NCBI GenBank assembly: GCA_003987775.1
Contig: RXJD01000005.1
Location: forward strand, 1 to 64,000
Direction of reading: 5' to 3'
Source of the DNA: Mycobacterium sp.
GTDB lineage: Bacteria > Actinomycetota > Actinomycetes > Mycobacteriales > Mycobacteriaceae
DNA: 64,000 bases
Of this stretch, positions 9,009-17,894 are shown piece by piece. Position 1 is the first letter of the stretch; every line of letters begins with the position of its first letter. The translations under genes and the position numbers were made by a program. The notes beneath the pieces were generated by a model. The model was not told the origin of the DNA and ran no database searches. It worked only from the letters and a program-made list of their open reading frames with translations.

Positions 9009-10844
9009 ATGGCCTTCTCCGTCCAGATGCCGGCACTTGGTGAAAGCGTCACCGAGGGAACGGTCACCCGCTGGCTCAAACAGGAAGGCGACACGGTCGA
9101 AGTCGACGAGCCGCTCGTCGAGGTCTCGACCGACAAGGTGGACACCGAGATCCCGTCGCCGGCCGCGGGCGTGCTCACCAAGATCATCGCCCAGGAAGAC
9201 GACACGGTAGAGGTCGGTGGCGACCTGGCCGTCATCGGCGACTCGGCCGACGACGCCGGTGACGGAGGCGACGCAGGCGGCGAAGCCGCCTCGGAGCCCG
9301 CCCAGGAGGAACCACAGGAGGAGGCTCAGGAATCCTCGTCATCCGAGGAACCGGAGCAGGCCGAACCCGAAAGTGAGCCGGAGCCCGAGCCAGCGAAGTC
9401 CAGCGGTGGCAGCGGCGACGCGACGCCGGTCGTGATGCCCGAACTGGGCGAGTCGGTGACCGAGGGCACGGTCACGCGATGGCTGAAGAAGGTCGGCGAC
9501 TCGGTCCAGGTGGACGAGCCGCTCGTGGAGGTGTCGACCGACAAGGTCGACACCGAGATCCCGTCACCGGTGGCTGGTGTCCTGGTCAGCATCACCGCCG
9601 AGGAAGACGACGTGGTGCAGGTCGGCGGCGAGCTGGCCAAGGTCGGTAGTTCCGATTCGGGCGCGGCCTCGGCTCCCGCGCCGAAACCCGAGCCCAGCGA
9701 GGAGAAGGCGGAGGCCGAGCCAGAGCCCGAGCCAGAGCCAGAGCCAGAGCCAGAGCCTGAGCCCGAAGCCAAGAAGGAACCCGAACCCAAGCCGGAGCCC
9801 AAGGAAGAACCCAAGCCCGAACCCAAAGAAGAGCCCAAGCCCGAGCCCAAGCAAGAAGCCAAGCCGGAGCCACAAGCCGAGCCCTCGTCCGACGGCGGCC
9901 CCTATGTGACGCCGCTGGTACGCAAACTCGCCGCCGAGCACAAGGTCGACCTGGCCGAAGTGACCGGCACCGGCGTGGGCGGGCGGATTCGCAAGCAGGA
10001 CGTGCTGGCGGCCGCGGAGAAGAAGCAGCAACCCAAGGAAGAGGCCAAGCCCGCCGCTCAGCCCTCTGCCCCGGCGGCGAAGCCGGCTGCCGCGGCCGCG
10101 TCGGCGCCGTCACTGGCCCACTTGCGCGGAACCAAGCAGAAGGCCAGCCGGATCCGTCAGATCACCGCCGCCAAGACGCGCGAATCTCTGCAGGCCACCG
10201 CGCAGCTCACCCAGACCCACGAGGTCGACATGACCAAGATCGTGGCGCTGCGCAACCGGGCGAAGGCAGCGTTCGCCGAGCGCGAAGGGGTGAACCTGAC
10301 GTTCCTGCCGTTCATCGCGCGGGCCGTCATCGACGCCCTCAAAATCCACCCCAACGTCAACGCCAGCTACAACGAGGAAACCAAGGAGATCACCTACTAC
10401 GACGCCGAGCACCTCGGGTTCGCCGTCGACACCGAGCAGGGCCTCCTCTCCCCCGTCATCCACAACGCCGGCGACCTGTCGCTGGCCGGATTGGCGCGGG
10501 CCATCGCCGACATCGCCAACCGCGCACGGACGGGCAACCTCAAGCCCGACGAGCTGTCCGGCGGCACGTTCACCATCACCAACATCGGTAGCCAGGGCGC
10601 GTTGTTCGACACCCCGATTCTGGTGCCACCGCAGGCCGCCATGCTGGGCACCGGGGCCATCGTCAAACGTCCCCGGGTGATCGTCGACGAATTCGGCAAC
10701 GAGTCCATCGGTGTCCGGTCGATCAGCTACCTGCCGCTGACCTACGACCACCGGCTGATCGACGGCGCGGACGCCGGGCGCTTCCTGACCACGATCAAGC
10801 ACCGGCTCGAAGAAGGAGCCTTCGAGGCCGATCTAGGGCTGTAG
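9009..10844 (+). CDS. dlaT: Dihydrolipoamide acyltransferase E2
   Basis: E2 core of the mycobacterial pyruvate dehydrogenase complex and of the peroxynitrite reductase system. The 611-residue protein carries two N-terminal lipoyl domains, with lipoyl-lysines K43 and K179 in identical [12 protein letters not shown] contexts, a peripheral subunit-binding domain ([17 protein letters not shown], then [14 protein letters not shown]), and a C-terminal catalytic acyltransferase domain with the HRLIDG motif (H581, D585). The M. tuberculosis protein is about 553 residues; the extra length lies in the linkers, above all a Glu-Pro-Lys-rich second linker. The ATG follows GAGGAG at 8994-8999. LipB and LipA, encoded 6 kb downstream, supply its lipoate. 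Sometimes annotated sucB, but the same genes feed PDH in mycobacteria. Confidence 0.97.
   Translation: MAFSVQMPALGESVTEGTVTRWLKQEGDTVEVDEPLVEVSTDKVDTEIPSPAAGVLTKIIAQEDDTVEVGGDLAVIGDSADDAGDGGDAGGEAASEPAQEEPQEEAQESSSSEEPEQAEPESEPEPEPAKSSGGSGDATPVVMPELGESVTEGTVTRWLKKVGDSVQVDEPLVEVSTDKVDTEIPSPVAGVLVSITAEEDDVVQVGGELAKVGSSDSGAASAPAPKPEPSEEKAEAEPEPEPEPEPEPEPEPEAKKEPEPKPEPKEEPKPEPKEEPKPEPKQEAKPEPQAEPSSDGGPYVTPLVRKLAAEHKVDLAEVTGTGVGGRIRKQDVLAAAEKKQQPKEEAKPAAQPSAPAAKPAAAAASAPSLAHLRGTKQKASRIRQITAAKTRESLQATAQLTQTHEVDMTKIVALRNRAKAAFAEREGVNLTFLPFIARAVIDALKIHPNVNASYNEETKEITYYDAEHLGFAVDTEQGLLSPVIHNAGDLSLAGLARAIADIANRARTGNLKPDELSGGTFTITNIGSQGALFDTPILVPPQAAMLGTGAIVKRPRVIVDEFGNESIGVRSISYLPLTYDHRLIDGADAGRFLTTIKHRLEEGAFEADLGL
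9716..9885 (+). repeat. GAGCC(A/C)-type repeat coding a Glu-Pro-Lys linker in dlaT
   Basis: In-frame, slippage-prone hexamer and longer repeats (GAGCCAGAGCCA, then CCCAAGCCCGAACCC types) encode alternating Glu-Pro followed by Lys-Pro-Glu-Pro between the second lipoyl domain and the subunit-binding domain. Such Pro-rich linkers act as swinging arms in E2 proteins. Length here exceeds that remembered for M. tuberculosis. Confidence 0.85.
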
Positions 10845-10859
10845 AAGGATTCCCGAGCC

Positions 10860-11771
10860 GTGGCCAAAGCGGTAATCGCGATAGCGGGTTCGTCTGGCTT
10901 GATCGGTTCGGCGCTGACCGCTGCGCTGCGCGCGTCCGACCATGACGTGCTGCGCATCGTCCGTCGTACGCCGGCGAATTCCGAAGAGCTGCACTGGAAT
11001 CCGGAGAGCGGCGAATTCGACCCGGACGCGCTCGCAGACGTCGACGTGGTGGTTAACCTGTGTGGCGTCAACGTCGGCCAGCGCCGGTGGTCAGGTGCGT
11101 TCAAACAGAGCCTGCGCGACAGCCGGCTCGCGCCGACCGAGGTACTGGCCGCGGCTGTCGCCGACGCAGGGGTCGGCACGCTGATCAACGCGAGCGCGGT
11201 CGGCTATTACGGCGACACCAGAGACCGCGTGGTCGACGAGAACGATGCCGCCGGGCGGGGCTTTCTCGCCCAGTTGTGCGTCGACTGGGAGGCGGCCACC
11301 TTGCCCGCGCAGTACGAAGGCGCCCGGGTAGTGCTGGCCCGGACGGGTGTCGTGCTGGCCCCCTCGGGCGGCGCCCTGCGGATGATGCGGCCGGTGTTCT
11401 CGGTGGGCCTGGGCGCTCGACTGGGTAGCGGCCGTCAGTACATGTCGTGGATCAGCCTTGAAGACGAGGTCCGGGCATTGCTGTTCGCCATCTCCAATCC
11501 AACGTTGTCCGGTCCGGTCAACCTGACCGGACCGGCGCCGGTGACCAATGCAGAGTTCACCACCGCCTTCGGCCGGGCGGTCAACCGCCCGACGCCGATG
11601 GCCGTGCCGGGGTTCGCGGTCCACGCCGCACTCGGAGAATTTGCCGACGAGGGTCTGCTCACCGGTCAGCGCGCCATTCCGACAGCCTTAGAACAAGCGG
11701 GTTTTCAGTTCCACCACAACACAATTGGCGAGGCACTCGATTACGCCACGGCCCGTCGTGAACAGGACTAG
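10860..11771 (+). CDS. SDR39U1-type NAD(P)-binding epimerase (TIGR01777)
   Basis: A 303-residue extended short-chain dehydrogenase related to nucleotide-sugar epimerases and to SulA/SDR39U1; substrate unknown. The N-terminal dinucleotide motif [10 protein letters not shown] is clear, followed by [14 protein letters not shown], the SAVGYYGD segment with the catalytic-region Tyr, and the family C-terminal domain ([19 protein letters not shown]). The GTG at 10860 gives a compact N-terminus ([12 protein letters not shown]). It starts 15 bp after dlaT, so cotranscription is likely, and corresponds in position to Rv2216. A role linked to lipoate or 2-oxoacid metabolism is suggested only by context. 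Confidence 0.9.
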   Translation: MAKAVIAIAGSSGLIGSALTAALRASDHDVLRIVRRTPANSEELHWNPESGEFDPDALADVDVVVNLCGVNVGQRRWSGAFKQSLRDSRLAPTEVLAAAVADAGVGTLINASAVGYYGDTRDRVVDENDAAGRGFLAQLCVDWEAATLPAQYEGARVVLARTGVVLAPSGGALRMMRPVFSVGLGARLGSGRQYMSWISLEDEVRALLFAISNPTLSGPVNLTGPAPVTNAEFTTAFGRAVNRPTPMAVPGFAVHAALGEFADEGLLTGQRAIPTALEQAGFQFHHNTIGEALDYATARREQD

Positions 11772-11861
11772 ATACCTCCGCTGAACCCATTCCCGACCAG
11801 CGGTTTCTGCGGTATCTTGCTTCCGGCGTGATTAGCCGACACGACGGACAGGTGGAGAAGC

Positions 11862-12614
11862 GTGACTGCCTCGGTTTTTCATGACGTGAAAAAGGAGGGG
11901 CCGCTGTATGCGCTCTTCCTCAACTGCACCCTGAAGAAGGGGCCGGCGGTTTCCAATACCGAGGCGCTGTGCAATCTGCTCATCGAACGACTACGAGCCC
12001 ACGAACCGGACATCGAAACCGAGATCGTCCGCGTCGTGGACTACAACGTCAAGCCCGGTATCGGAAACGACGAAGGCGACGGCGACGAATGGCCGATGAT
12101 TCTGGAAAAAGTCAAGCGCTGCAACATCATTGTGCCCGCCATGCCGATCTGGATGGGCGTGCGGTCGTCGGTGATGCAGCGCGTGATCGAGCGTCTGGAC
12201 GGCACCACCAAGACGGTGATGTGTGAGCGCACCGGCCAGTTCCCGCTGTACGGAACGGTCGCGGGCTGTGTGGTCACCGGCAACGAGGACGGCAGCCACG
12301 ACTGCGTCGCGAACACCTTCGCCAACCTGTTGCACTTCGGAGTGACCGTGCCGCCCAACACCGATCTCTACTGGGTCGGCGATGCCGGGCCGGGAGCCAG
12401 CTATATCGAGGCGGGCGGCGAACTGTCGCCGTATGTGCGGCGCAACGCCGAACTGACCGCGCTCAACCTGCTCTTCGGCGCGAAGCTGCTGCGGGACAAC
12501 CCGTACACCGTCAACATCGCCCGGCACAACGCGATCATGATGCAGCGCAACGAAGTCAAGGCCGCCGCGATGAAGCTTGCGATCAGCTACCTGCGCGAGA
12601 ACATGCCGGACTGA
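11862..12614 (+). CDS. Flavodoxin-fold NAD(P)H-dependent FMN reductase-like protein
   Basis: A 250-residue protein of the NADPH-dependent FMN reductase/flavodoxin superfamily. The N-terminal YALFLNCTLKKGPAVSNTEAL resembles the phosphate-binding loop of these flavoproteins (SxxxxSNT type), followed by IIVPAMPIWMGVRSSVMQRVIERL, the second flavin-contacting loop, and GTVAGCVVTGNEDGSHDC. It probably transfers electrons from NAD(P)H via FMN; the substrate is unknown. The GTG at 11862 follows GGTGGAGAAG. It is the first gene of a same-strand cluster ending at 15828 that I do not find at this place in M. tuberculosis, and may be cotranscribed with the DehI-like gene 25 bp downstream. Confidence 0.85.
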   Translation: MTASVFHDVKKEGPLYALFLNCTLKKGPAVSNTEALCNLLIERLRAHEPDIETEIVRVVDYNVKPGIGNDEGDGDEWPMILEKVKRCNIIVPAMPIWMGVRSSVMQRVIERLDGTTKTVMCERTGQFPLYGTVAGCVVTGNEDGSHDCVANTFANLLHFGVTVPPNTDLYWVGDAGPGASYIEAGGELSPYVRRNAELTALNLLFGAKLLRDNPYTVNIARHNAIMMQRNEVKAAAMKLAISYLRENMPD

Positions 12615-12639
12615 GCACTCGTCGAGCAGCGACGCGGCA

Positions 12640-13491
12640 ATGCAGGGTGATCCGCTCCCGAGTATCAGCGAGGCCGACGCGACCGGGCGCGTCGCCGATC
12701 TCTACGACGACATCCGCAAGACCCTGGGGATGTCTTTCGTCAACCTGGTGTGGCGTCACCTGGCGTCCGTTCCAGACGGCCTGGAGTGGACCTGGGCGAC
12801 GATGAAGCCGCTGTTCGCCAACGGCACCGTGTACTCGGAGGCCGACGCGCTGCGCGCCGCACCGGATCTGCCGCCGGTGCCCCGGTTCTCCACCGCGGCG
12901 CTCCGTGCGGTCGGAATTGACGCCGATCAAGAAATAGCGATCAGAGCAACCCTTTCCGGCTACGACAGGGGTAACCCGCTGAACACGGTGGCATTTTGCG
13001 CAGTGCTGGCCCGCCTGAACGGATCCACACCATCGCCGTGCCCGCCGGTGCGCCCACCGTCCCGTGCACCTTCGGCGCTACCTGTGCCTCCGCCACTGAA
13101 TTTCGACCAGATGCCGACCCATGTTGCGGAATTGGTGCGCAGCGTCAACCTGATCGGAGCGCGCGGGCAGGAACAAACCCTGCAGGTCAGCCTGCCCAGA
13201 AATCTGGCCCGTTGGCCCAGCATGTTGGTGCTCTACTACGCGGCCCTGCAGCCGCTGCACGACAGCGGGTCGCTGCTCACCGCCGTCGACTGTGTGGTTG
13301 ATGACGCCAGGCGCCGCGGCGTCACAGTCAGCGGAGCCCTGGGCCGTACCGGCCTTCCCGACCCCGCTACGACGGCAGCCGTGCGGGCTTCGCTGGAGCA
13401 GCTGATACCTCATGCGATGGGCCGCATGATTCCGGTGGTGAGTCTGCTGCTGCGGATGCTGCCAGCTGGTCCCCAAGAAAACATCCGCTGA
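12640..13491 (+). CDS. DehI-like halocarboxylic acid dehalogenase family protein
   Basis: A 283-residue protein resembling the group I 2-haloacid dehalogenase family (DehI, PF10778), whose founding member hydrolyses both enantiomers of 2-haloalkanoates. The opening PLPSISEADATGRVADLYDDIRKTL and the following NLVWRHLASVPDGLEWTW are typical. The family is an internal duplication: the second half here (PTHVAELVRSVNLIG, then NLARWPSMLVLYYAALQPLHD) mirrors the first, joined by a Pro-rich linker near residues 125-150. I cannot align the catalytic Asp and Asn from sequence alone, so activity is unproven. The ATG at 12640 begins the family start; upstream reading overlaps the previous gene. It sits between an FMN reductase-like gene and an RraA-like gene. 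Confidence 0.75.
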   Translation: MQGDPLPSISEADATGRVADLYDDIRKTLGMSFVNLVWRHLASVPDGLEWTWATMKPLFANGTVYSEADALRAAPDLPPVPRFSTAALRAVGIDADQEIAIRATLSGYDRGNPLNTVAFCAVLARLNGSTPSPCPPVRPPSRAPSALPVPPPLNFDQMPTHVAELVRSVNLIGARGQEQTLQVSLPRNLARWPSMLVLYYAALQPLHDSGSLLTAVDCVVDDARRRGVTVSGALGRTGLPDPATTAAVRASLEQLIPHAMGRMIPVVSLLLRMLPAGPQENIR

Positions 13492-13507
13492 TTGGAGAGG
13501 TGAAAGC

Positions 13508-14167
13508 ATGGAGTTGACCGAATTGGTTGCGGGTCTCGGAGTGGCCGACGTGGTCGACGCGATGACGATGACGCATGCGCACCGTGCTCACATCATCGAG
13601 CTCGACAGCCCCGATCCCAGCCGGGTCCTCGTCGGCCCGGCGGTGACGATTTCCTATCTGCCGGTGCGGAAGGATCTGATGGATCCGGAGCGGCACAGCC
13701 TCGGACCGGCCATCTACCGGGCCGTCGCCAAACATGATCCCGCTGGGGCGGTGCTCGTGATGGCCTCCAACGGCTATCAACACACGTCGCTGGGCGGGGG
13801 CACCAAGCTCAGCCGGGTGGAAAACCTCGGCATGGCAGGCATTCTCGCCGATGGCAAGCTCCGCGACTACGAAGAGCTGAACACCTACCGGTTCGCCACC
13901 TACAGCCGCGGCGAGACGGTGCGGGCCGGCGGGAACGAAGTCCAGCCCTACCTGGCCGACGTCCCGATCGCCGTCGGTGGCGTCACCGTCGTACCCGGCG
14001 ACGTCATCTTCGCCAAAGGTTCGACGGCCGTGGTGATTCCGGGCGGTGAGGCCGAAGCGATCCTGACCAAGGCGCGCAACATCATGCACAAGATGGACGC
14101 CGCCAAAGAAAGCCTCAAGCGCGAAGACCCCGAGACAGTCCTCAGTCAGGGCAGCGGCGAACTGTGA
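13508..14167 (+). CDS. RraA-like / HMG aldolase-family protein
   Basis: A 219-residue protein of the RraA fold, which includes 4-hydroxy-4-methyl-2-oxoglutarate aldolases, oxaloacetate decarboxylases and the RNase E inhibitor RraA. The family core is visible: DVVDAM near the N-terminus, LVGPAVTISYLP, the LGGGTKLSRVENLGMAGILADGKLRD stretch whose DGxxRD motif binds the divalent metal and substrate carboxylate, and VVPGDVIFAKGSTAVVIP. A retained DGxxRD suggests a lyase rather than an RNA-turnover factor. The ATG follows GGAGAGG at 13494-13500. It overlaps the next gene by four bases (GTGA), so the two are probably translationally coupled. The likely substrate is a short oxo- or hydroxy-acid (inference). 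Confidence 0.85.
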   Translation: MELTELVAGLGVADVVDAMTMTHAHRAHIIELDSPDPSRVLVGPAVTISYLPVRKDLMDPERHSLGPAIYRAVAKHDPAGAVLVMASNGYQHTSLGGGTKLSRVENLGMAGILADGKLRDYEELNTYRFATYSRGETVRAGGNEVQPYLADVPIAVGGVTVVPGDVIFAKGSTAVVIPGGEAEAILTKARNIMHKMDAAKESLKREDPETVLSQGSGEL

Positions 14168-15828
14168 GCGCGCCGGCGAACACCAGCGAACAGCTGGTCG
14201 CCGCCCTGGCCGCCGAAGGCGTCGAGTACGTCTTCGGCATTCCGGGCGATGAAAACCTGCATTTCATGGAGGCGCTCCGCAAAGACGGCCGGATCACTTT
14301 CGTGCTCTTTCGCCACGAACAGGCCGCCGGTTTCGCCGCGGCCGCCTACGGGCGGCTCACCGGCAAGCTCGCCGTCGCCATGTCGACCCTGGGCGCCGGT
14401 GCCATGAACCTGACGACGCCGGTGGCCCACGCCTATTTGGCGGCTATGCCGATGCTGGTGATCACGGGGCAGAAGGCGGTGCGCGACAACAGGATGGGCC
14501 AGTACCAGCTGGTCGACGTGGTCGATGTGATGCGCCCGATCACCAAGTTCGCCGCCAAGATCCCATCCGGTCCGATGGCCGGGTCGCTGGTGCGCCAGGC
14601 GATGATGTCAGCACTGGAAGGGCGTCAGGGTCCGGCGCACCTCGAGTTGCCCGACGATGTGGCCCGGGATTCCGAACTCGGCCCGTCAGTCCCGTGCCGG
14701 CACAGCCAGATCCCGGTTGCAACCCAGGAGAGCATCGACGCCGCGGCCCAACTGATTCACCAGGCACGCCGGCCACTGATCATGGTCGGCGGCGGCACCC
14801 GCGCCAACCGCCCCGAGGTCGCGGCGGCCGTGCGGGAACTGATCGACAAGACTCAGATCCCATTCGTCGCGACGATGATGGGCAAAGGCGTCGCCAACGA
14901 GGATCACCCCCGCTACGTCGGGTGTTCGATCATGCCCGCCGATTACCCGAACTGCGCTATCCAGGCCGCCGATCTGATCCTCAACATCGGTCATGACGTC
15001 ATGGAGAAGCCCACTCTGTTCATGCGGGCCGACGGCACCCAGACCGTCATCCACCTCAATCCCTTTGCCGCCAGAGGCGACAACAGCTACTTCCCCCAAG
15101 CTCAGATCGTCGGTGAGATGGCCGATGCCGTGCGACGGCTCACCGCACAGCTGGCCCCTGATCCCGACTGGGATCACGACGGCTTCCTCCGACTGGCCGA
15201 GCAGACACGGCGCAGTATCCAAGACTCGGCAACCGACACGTCGTTTCCGGCCAAGCAGGGCCATCTCATCGCAACGTTGCGGGACTTCATGGCCGACGAC
15301 GACATCCTGTCACTCGACAACGGTATTCACATGATGTGGGCGACAAGGAATTTCAATGCCCGCCAACCCAACACCATGTTGATCGACCACGCTCTTGGAT
15401 CGATGGGGATCAGCCTGCCGGCCGCCATCGCGGCCAAGCTCGTCCATCCCGCACGCAAGGTTGTGGTGCTCACCGGCGACGGCGGGTTTGCGATGAACAT
15501 CCAGGATCTCGAGACAGCGGTGCGGCTGCGGCTGGATCTGATTGTGGTGGTGTTCAACGACAAGAGCCTGGGGATGATCGCGATGAAACAGGTTGCCGAC
15601 GGTTACCAGCGGTACGGCGTCGATTTCGACAACCCCGACTTCGTCGCCCTGGCACGCAGTTACGGCGCCACCGGGCACCGACTGCGGGATCCGGCCCAGT
15701 TCCGTGCCCTGCTCGAGGAGGCCGCCGCAGCGGGCGGCGTGCACATCATCGATGCCCCGGTTGACCCGCATGCGAACCTCGCCCTGATGCAGGAGATGCG
15801 GTCGGTCGACTGTGCGGGTGTCGTTTAG
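14164..15828 (+). CDS. Thiamine diphosphate-dependent acetolactate synthase-like enzyme
   Basis: A 554-residue enzyme of the ThDP superfamily (acetolactate synthase, oxalyl-CoA decarboxylase, benzoylformate decarboxylase type). Three domains are evident: Pyr domain with catalytic Glu E52 (LFRHEQAAGFA), central FAD/nucleotide-like domain (about 190-340), and PP domain with the ThDP-Mg motif GDG at 438-440 and Asn465-Asp466 about 27 residues on. The true reaction cannot be told from sequence; no acetolactate synthase small subunit lies nearby, and it is unlikely to be the biosynthetic ilvB. The GTG start overlaps the RraA-like stop by four bases. Likely substrates are 2-oxoacids produced or consumed by its operon partners. 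Confidence 0.88.
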   Translation: MSAPANTSEQLVAALAAEGVEYVFGIPGDENLHFMEALRKDGRITFVLFRHEQAAGFAAAAYGRLTGKLAVAMSTLGAGAMNLTTPVAHAYLAAMPMLVITGQKAVRDNRMGQYQLVDVVDVMRPITKFAAKIPSGPMAGSLVRQAMMSALEGRQGPAHLELPDDVARDSELGPSVPCRHSQIPVATQESIDAAAQLIHQARRPLIMVGGGTRANRPEVAAAVRELIDKTQIPFVATMMGKGVANEDHPRYVGCSIMPADYPNCAIQAADLILNIGHDVMEKPTLFMRADGTQTVIHLNPFAARGDNSYFPQAQIVGEMADAVRRLTAQLAPDPDWDHDGFLRLAEQTRRSIQDSATDTSFPAKQGHLIATLRDFMADDDILSLDNGIHMMWATRNFNARQPNTMLIDHALGSMGISLPAAIAAKLVHPARKVVVLTGDGGFAMNIQDLETAVRLRLDLIVVVFNDKSLGMIAMKQVADGYQRYGVDFDNPDFVALARSYGATGHRLRDPAQFRALLEEAAAAGGVHIIDAPVDPHANLALMQEMRSVDCAGVV

Positions 15829-16187
15829 CCTCGCGCAGCCTGCGTCCCAGAATCACCTTCCCGCCACGGCCAGCGCCCGGTCATCTCCACGGTCAGCGAG
15901 AGACTCAGGAACGTCCGGATGGCCACGACCCCGGCCAGTGCCGCGACGTGCTGTGCGTTGGGGGTGACGACGATTGTCTTGACGATGTCGCCGGCCACCA
16001 GAAATTCCAGGCCGATCAGAATCGAGCGTCCCAGGTTGTTGCGGAGGTCGCGGTAGGCCTGGTCCGGCGAACGCGCAAACCGTACAAGGAAGAGCGCACA
16101 GGCGATCACGCAACCGATCACGATCACCGAGACTCCTGCGACGTCGATGGCAGAGCCGACGTGGTCCACGATCTGCAGCAGAACCAT
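15825..16187 (-). CDS. DUF1622 family small membrane protein
   Basis: A 120-residue membrane protein of the DUF1622 family. Three hydrophobic stretches are visible: about 10-33 (AIDVAGVSVIVIGCVIACALFLV), about 55-72 (SILIGLEFLVAGDIVKTIVV) and about 80-100, with the family-typical end RTFLSLSLTVEMTGRWPW. Function is unknown. The ATG at 16187 gives a normal N-terminus; longer reading upstream would run antisense into lipB. Its stop overlaps the stop of the convergent ThDP enzyme by three bases, and it is divergent from lipB, so it closes the accessory insertion between the epimerase and lipB. Confidence 0.8.
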   Translation of the reverse strand: MVLLQIVDHVGSAIDVAGVSVIVIGCVIACALFLVRFARSPDQAYRDLRNNLGRSILIGLEFLVAGDIVKTIVVTPNAQHVAALAGVVAIRTFLSLSLTVEMTGRWPWREGDSGTQAARG

Positions 16188-16246
16188 GGCAGGCAGATTA
16201 ACGGTGCTGGAGCCTCTGGGCGGGCGCTTCGCGTAACGTCGCTGGA

Positions 16247-16936
16247 GTGACGGGTTCAATCCGGTCCAGCCCCGCCCCGATCGACGTACGGCAGCTCGGC
16301 ACGATCGACTACCGCGACGCCTGGCAGTTTCAACGCGAGCTTGCCGACGCGCGGGTCGCCGGCGGTTCCGACACACTCCTGCTGCTCGAACATCCCGCGG
16401 TCTACACCGCCGGCCGGCGCACCGAACCCCAGGAACGGCCGGTCGATGGCACCCCGGTCGTCGACACCGATCGCGGCGGCAAGATCACCTGGCACGGCCC
16501 CGGCCAGTTGGTGGGCTACCCGATCATCGGACTGGCCGAGCCCCTCGACGTGGTGAACTACGTGCGGGTCCTCGAGGAAGCACTGATCAAGGTGTGTGGC
16601 GATCTCGGTCTGGAAACCGGGCGGGTGGACGGACGCTCCGGGGTGTGGGTTGCCGGCCGGCCCGCCCGTAAGGTAGCGGCGATCGGGGTGCGGGTGGCGC
16701 GCTCGACGACGTTGCACGGGTTCGCGCTCAACTGCGACTGCGACCTGGCGTCGTTCACCACGATCGTGCCGTGCGGGATCACCGACGCCGGAGTCACGAC
16801 GTTGTCCGCCGAGCTCGGCCGCCGCATCCCCGTCAACGACGTCCGGGCCGCCGTCGCCGATGCCGTGTGCGACGCCCTGAACGGTCTGTTGCCGGTACGG
16901 GATCACGAGGCCGGCCGCGTAGCATCGAGTACGTGA
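16247..16936 (+). CDS. lipB: Lipoyl(octanoyl) transferase
   Basis: Moves octanoyl from acyl carrier protein to the lipoyl domains of DlaT and the glycine cleavage H protein, forming a thioester intermediate on Cys. The 229-residue protein has the family blocks [31 protein letters not shown], and the catalytic dyad K142 (RKVAAIG) and C176 (PCGIT), at the same residue numbers as in M. tuberculosis LipB. The GTG at 16247 fits the conserved N-terminus. The stop overlaps the lipA start by four bases (GTGA), indicating an operon with translational coupling. Confidence 0.96.
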   Translation: MTGSIRSSPAPIDVRQLGTIDYRDAWQFQRELADARVAGGSDTLLLLEHPAVYTAGRRTEPQERPVDGTPVVDTDRGGKITWHGPGQLVGYPIIGLAEPLDVVNYVRVLEEALIKVCGDLGLETGRVDGRSGVWVAGRPARKVAAIGVRVARSTTLHGFALNCDCDLASFTTIVPCGITDAGVTTLSAELGRRIPVNDVRAAVADAVCDALNGLLPVRDHEAGRVASST

Positions 16937-17868
16937 CTGTCGCTCCCCAGGGTCGGAAACTGCTGCGTCTGGAAGTGCGCAATGCCCAGACTCCGATCGA
17001 GCGCAAGCCGCCGTGGATTAAGACCCGGGCCCGGATGGGTCCGGAGTACACCGAACTCAAAAGCCTCGTCCGGCGCGAGGGCCTGCACACCGTGTGCGAA
17101 GAGGCCGGCTGCCCCAACATCTTCGAATGCTGGGAGGACCGGGAGGCGACCTTCCTGATCGGCGGCGACCAGTGCACCCGCCGGTGCGATTTCTGCCAGA
17201 TCGACACCGGCAAGCCCGCCGACCTCGACCGCGACGAGCCGCGCCGGGTGGCCGAGAGCGTGCAGACGATGGGCCTCCGCTACGCCACCATTACCGGCGT
17301 CGCCCGCGACGACCTGCCCGACGGCGGCGCCTGGTTGTACGCCGAAACGGTGCGGGCGATCAAGGAGCTCAACCCGTCGACCGGCGTTGAACTGCTGGTT
17401 CCGGACTTCAACGGCGAACCGACCCGCCTGGCCGAGGTCTTCGAGTCCCGGCCGGAAGTGTTGGCGCACAACGTCGAAACGGTGCCGCGCATCTTCAAGC
17501 GAATCCGTCCGGCCTTCACTTACCAGCGCAGTCTGGACGTGCTCACCGCGGCGCGGGAGGTCGGTCTGGTCACCAAGAGCAACCTGATCCTCGGCCTGGG
17601 CGAGACTCCCGACGAGGTGCACACCGCGCTGGCCGACCTGCACAACGCCGGCTGCGACATCATCACGATCACTCAGTATCTGCGGCCCACGGCACGCCAC
17701 CATCCGGTGGAGCGCTGGGTGACCCCGGATGAGTTCGTCGAGTTCGCGCGATTCGCCGAAGGACTGGGCTTCGCCGGCGTGTTGGCCGGGCCGCTGGTTC
17801 GGTCCTCCTACCGGGCCGGCCGACTCTACGAGCAGGCCCGCGCGTCGCGAACCTCGGCGCCCGGATAA
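16933..17868 (+). CDS. lipA: Lipoyl synthase (radical SAM)
   Basis: Inserts two sulfurs into protein-bound octanoyl groups using S-adenosylmethionine radicals. The 311-residue enzyme has both Fe-S cluster motifs: the auxiliary cluster cysteines C55, C60 and C66 ([13 protein letters not shown]) and the radical SAM CxxxCxxC at C81, C85 and C88 (CTRRCDFC). The C-terminal [10 protein letters not shown] provides the conserved RSSY serine ligand. The GTG at 16933 overlaps the lipB stop (TGA at 16934-16936); a longer in-frame reading from 16771 lies inside lipB and is rejected. Length equals the M. tuberculosis protein. Confidence 0.97.
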   Translation: MTVAPQGRKLLRLEVRNAQTPIERKPPWIKTRARMGPEYTELKSLVRREGLHTVCEEAGCPNIFECWEDREATFLIGGDQCTRRCDFCQIDTGKPADLDRDEPRRVAESVQTMGLRYATITGVARDDLPDGGAWLYAETVRAIKELNPSTGVELLVPDFNGEPTRLAEVFESRPEVLAHNVETVPRIFKRIRPAFTYQRSLDVLTAAREVGLVTKSNLILGLGETPDEVHTALADLHNAGCDIITITQYLRPTARHHPVERWVTPDEFVEFARFAEGLGFAGVLAGPLVRSSYRAGRLYEQARASRTSAPG

Positions 17869-17894
17869 CCGGCGCATACGTATCCTTGACAACT

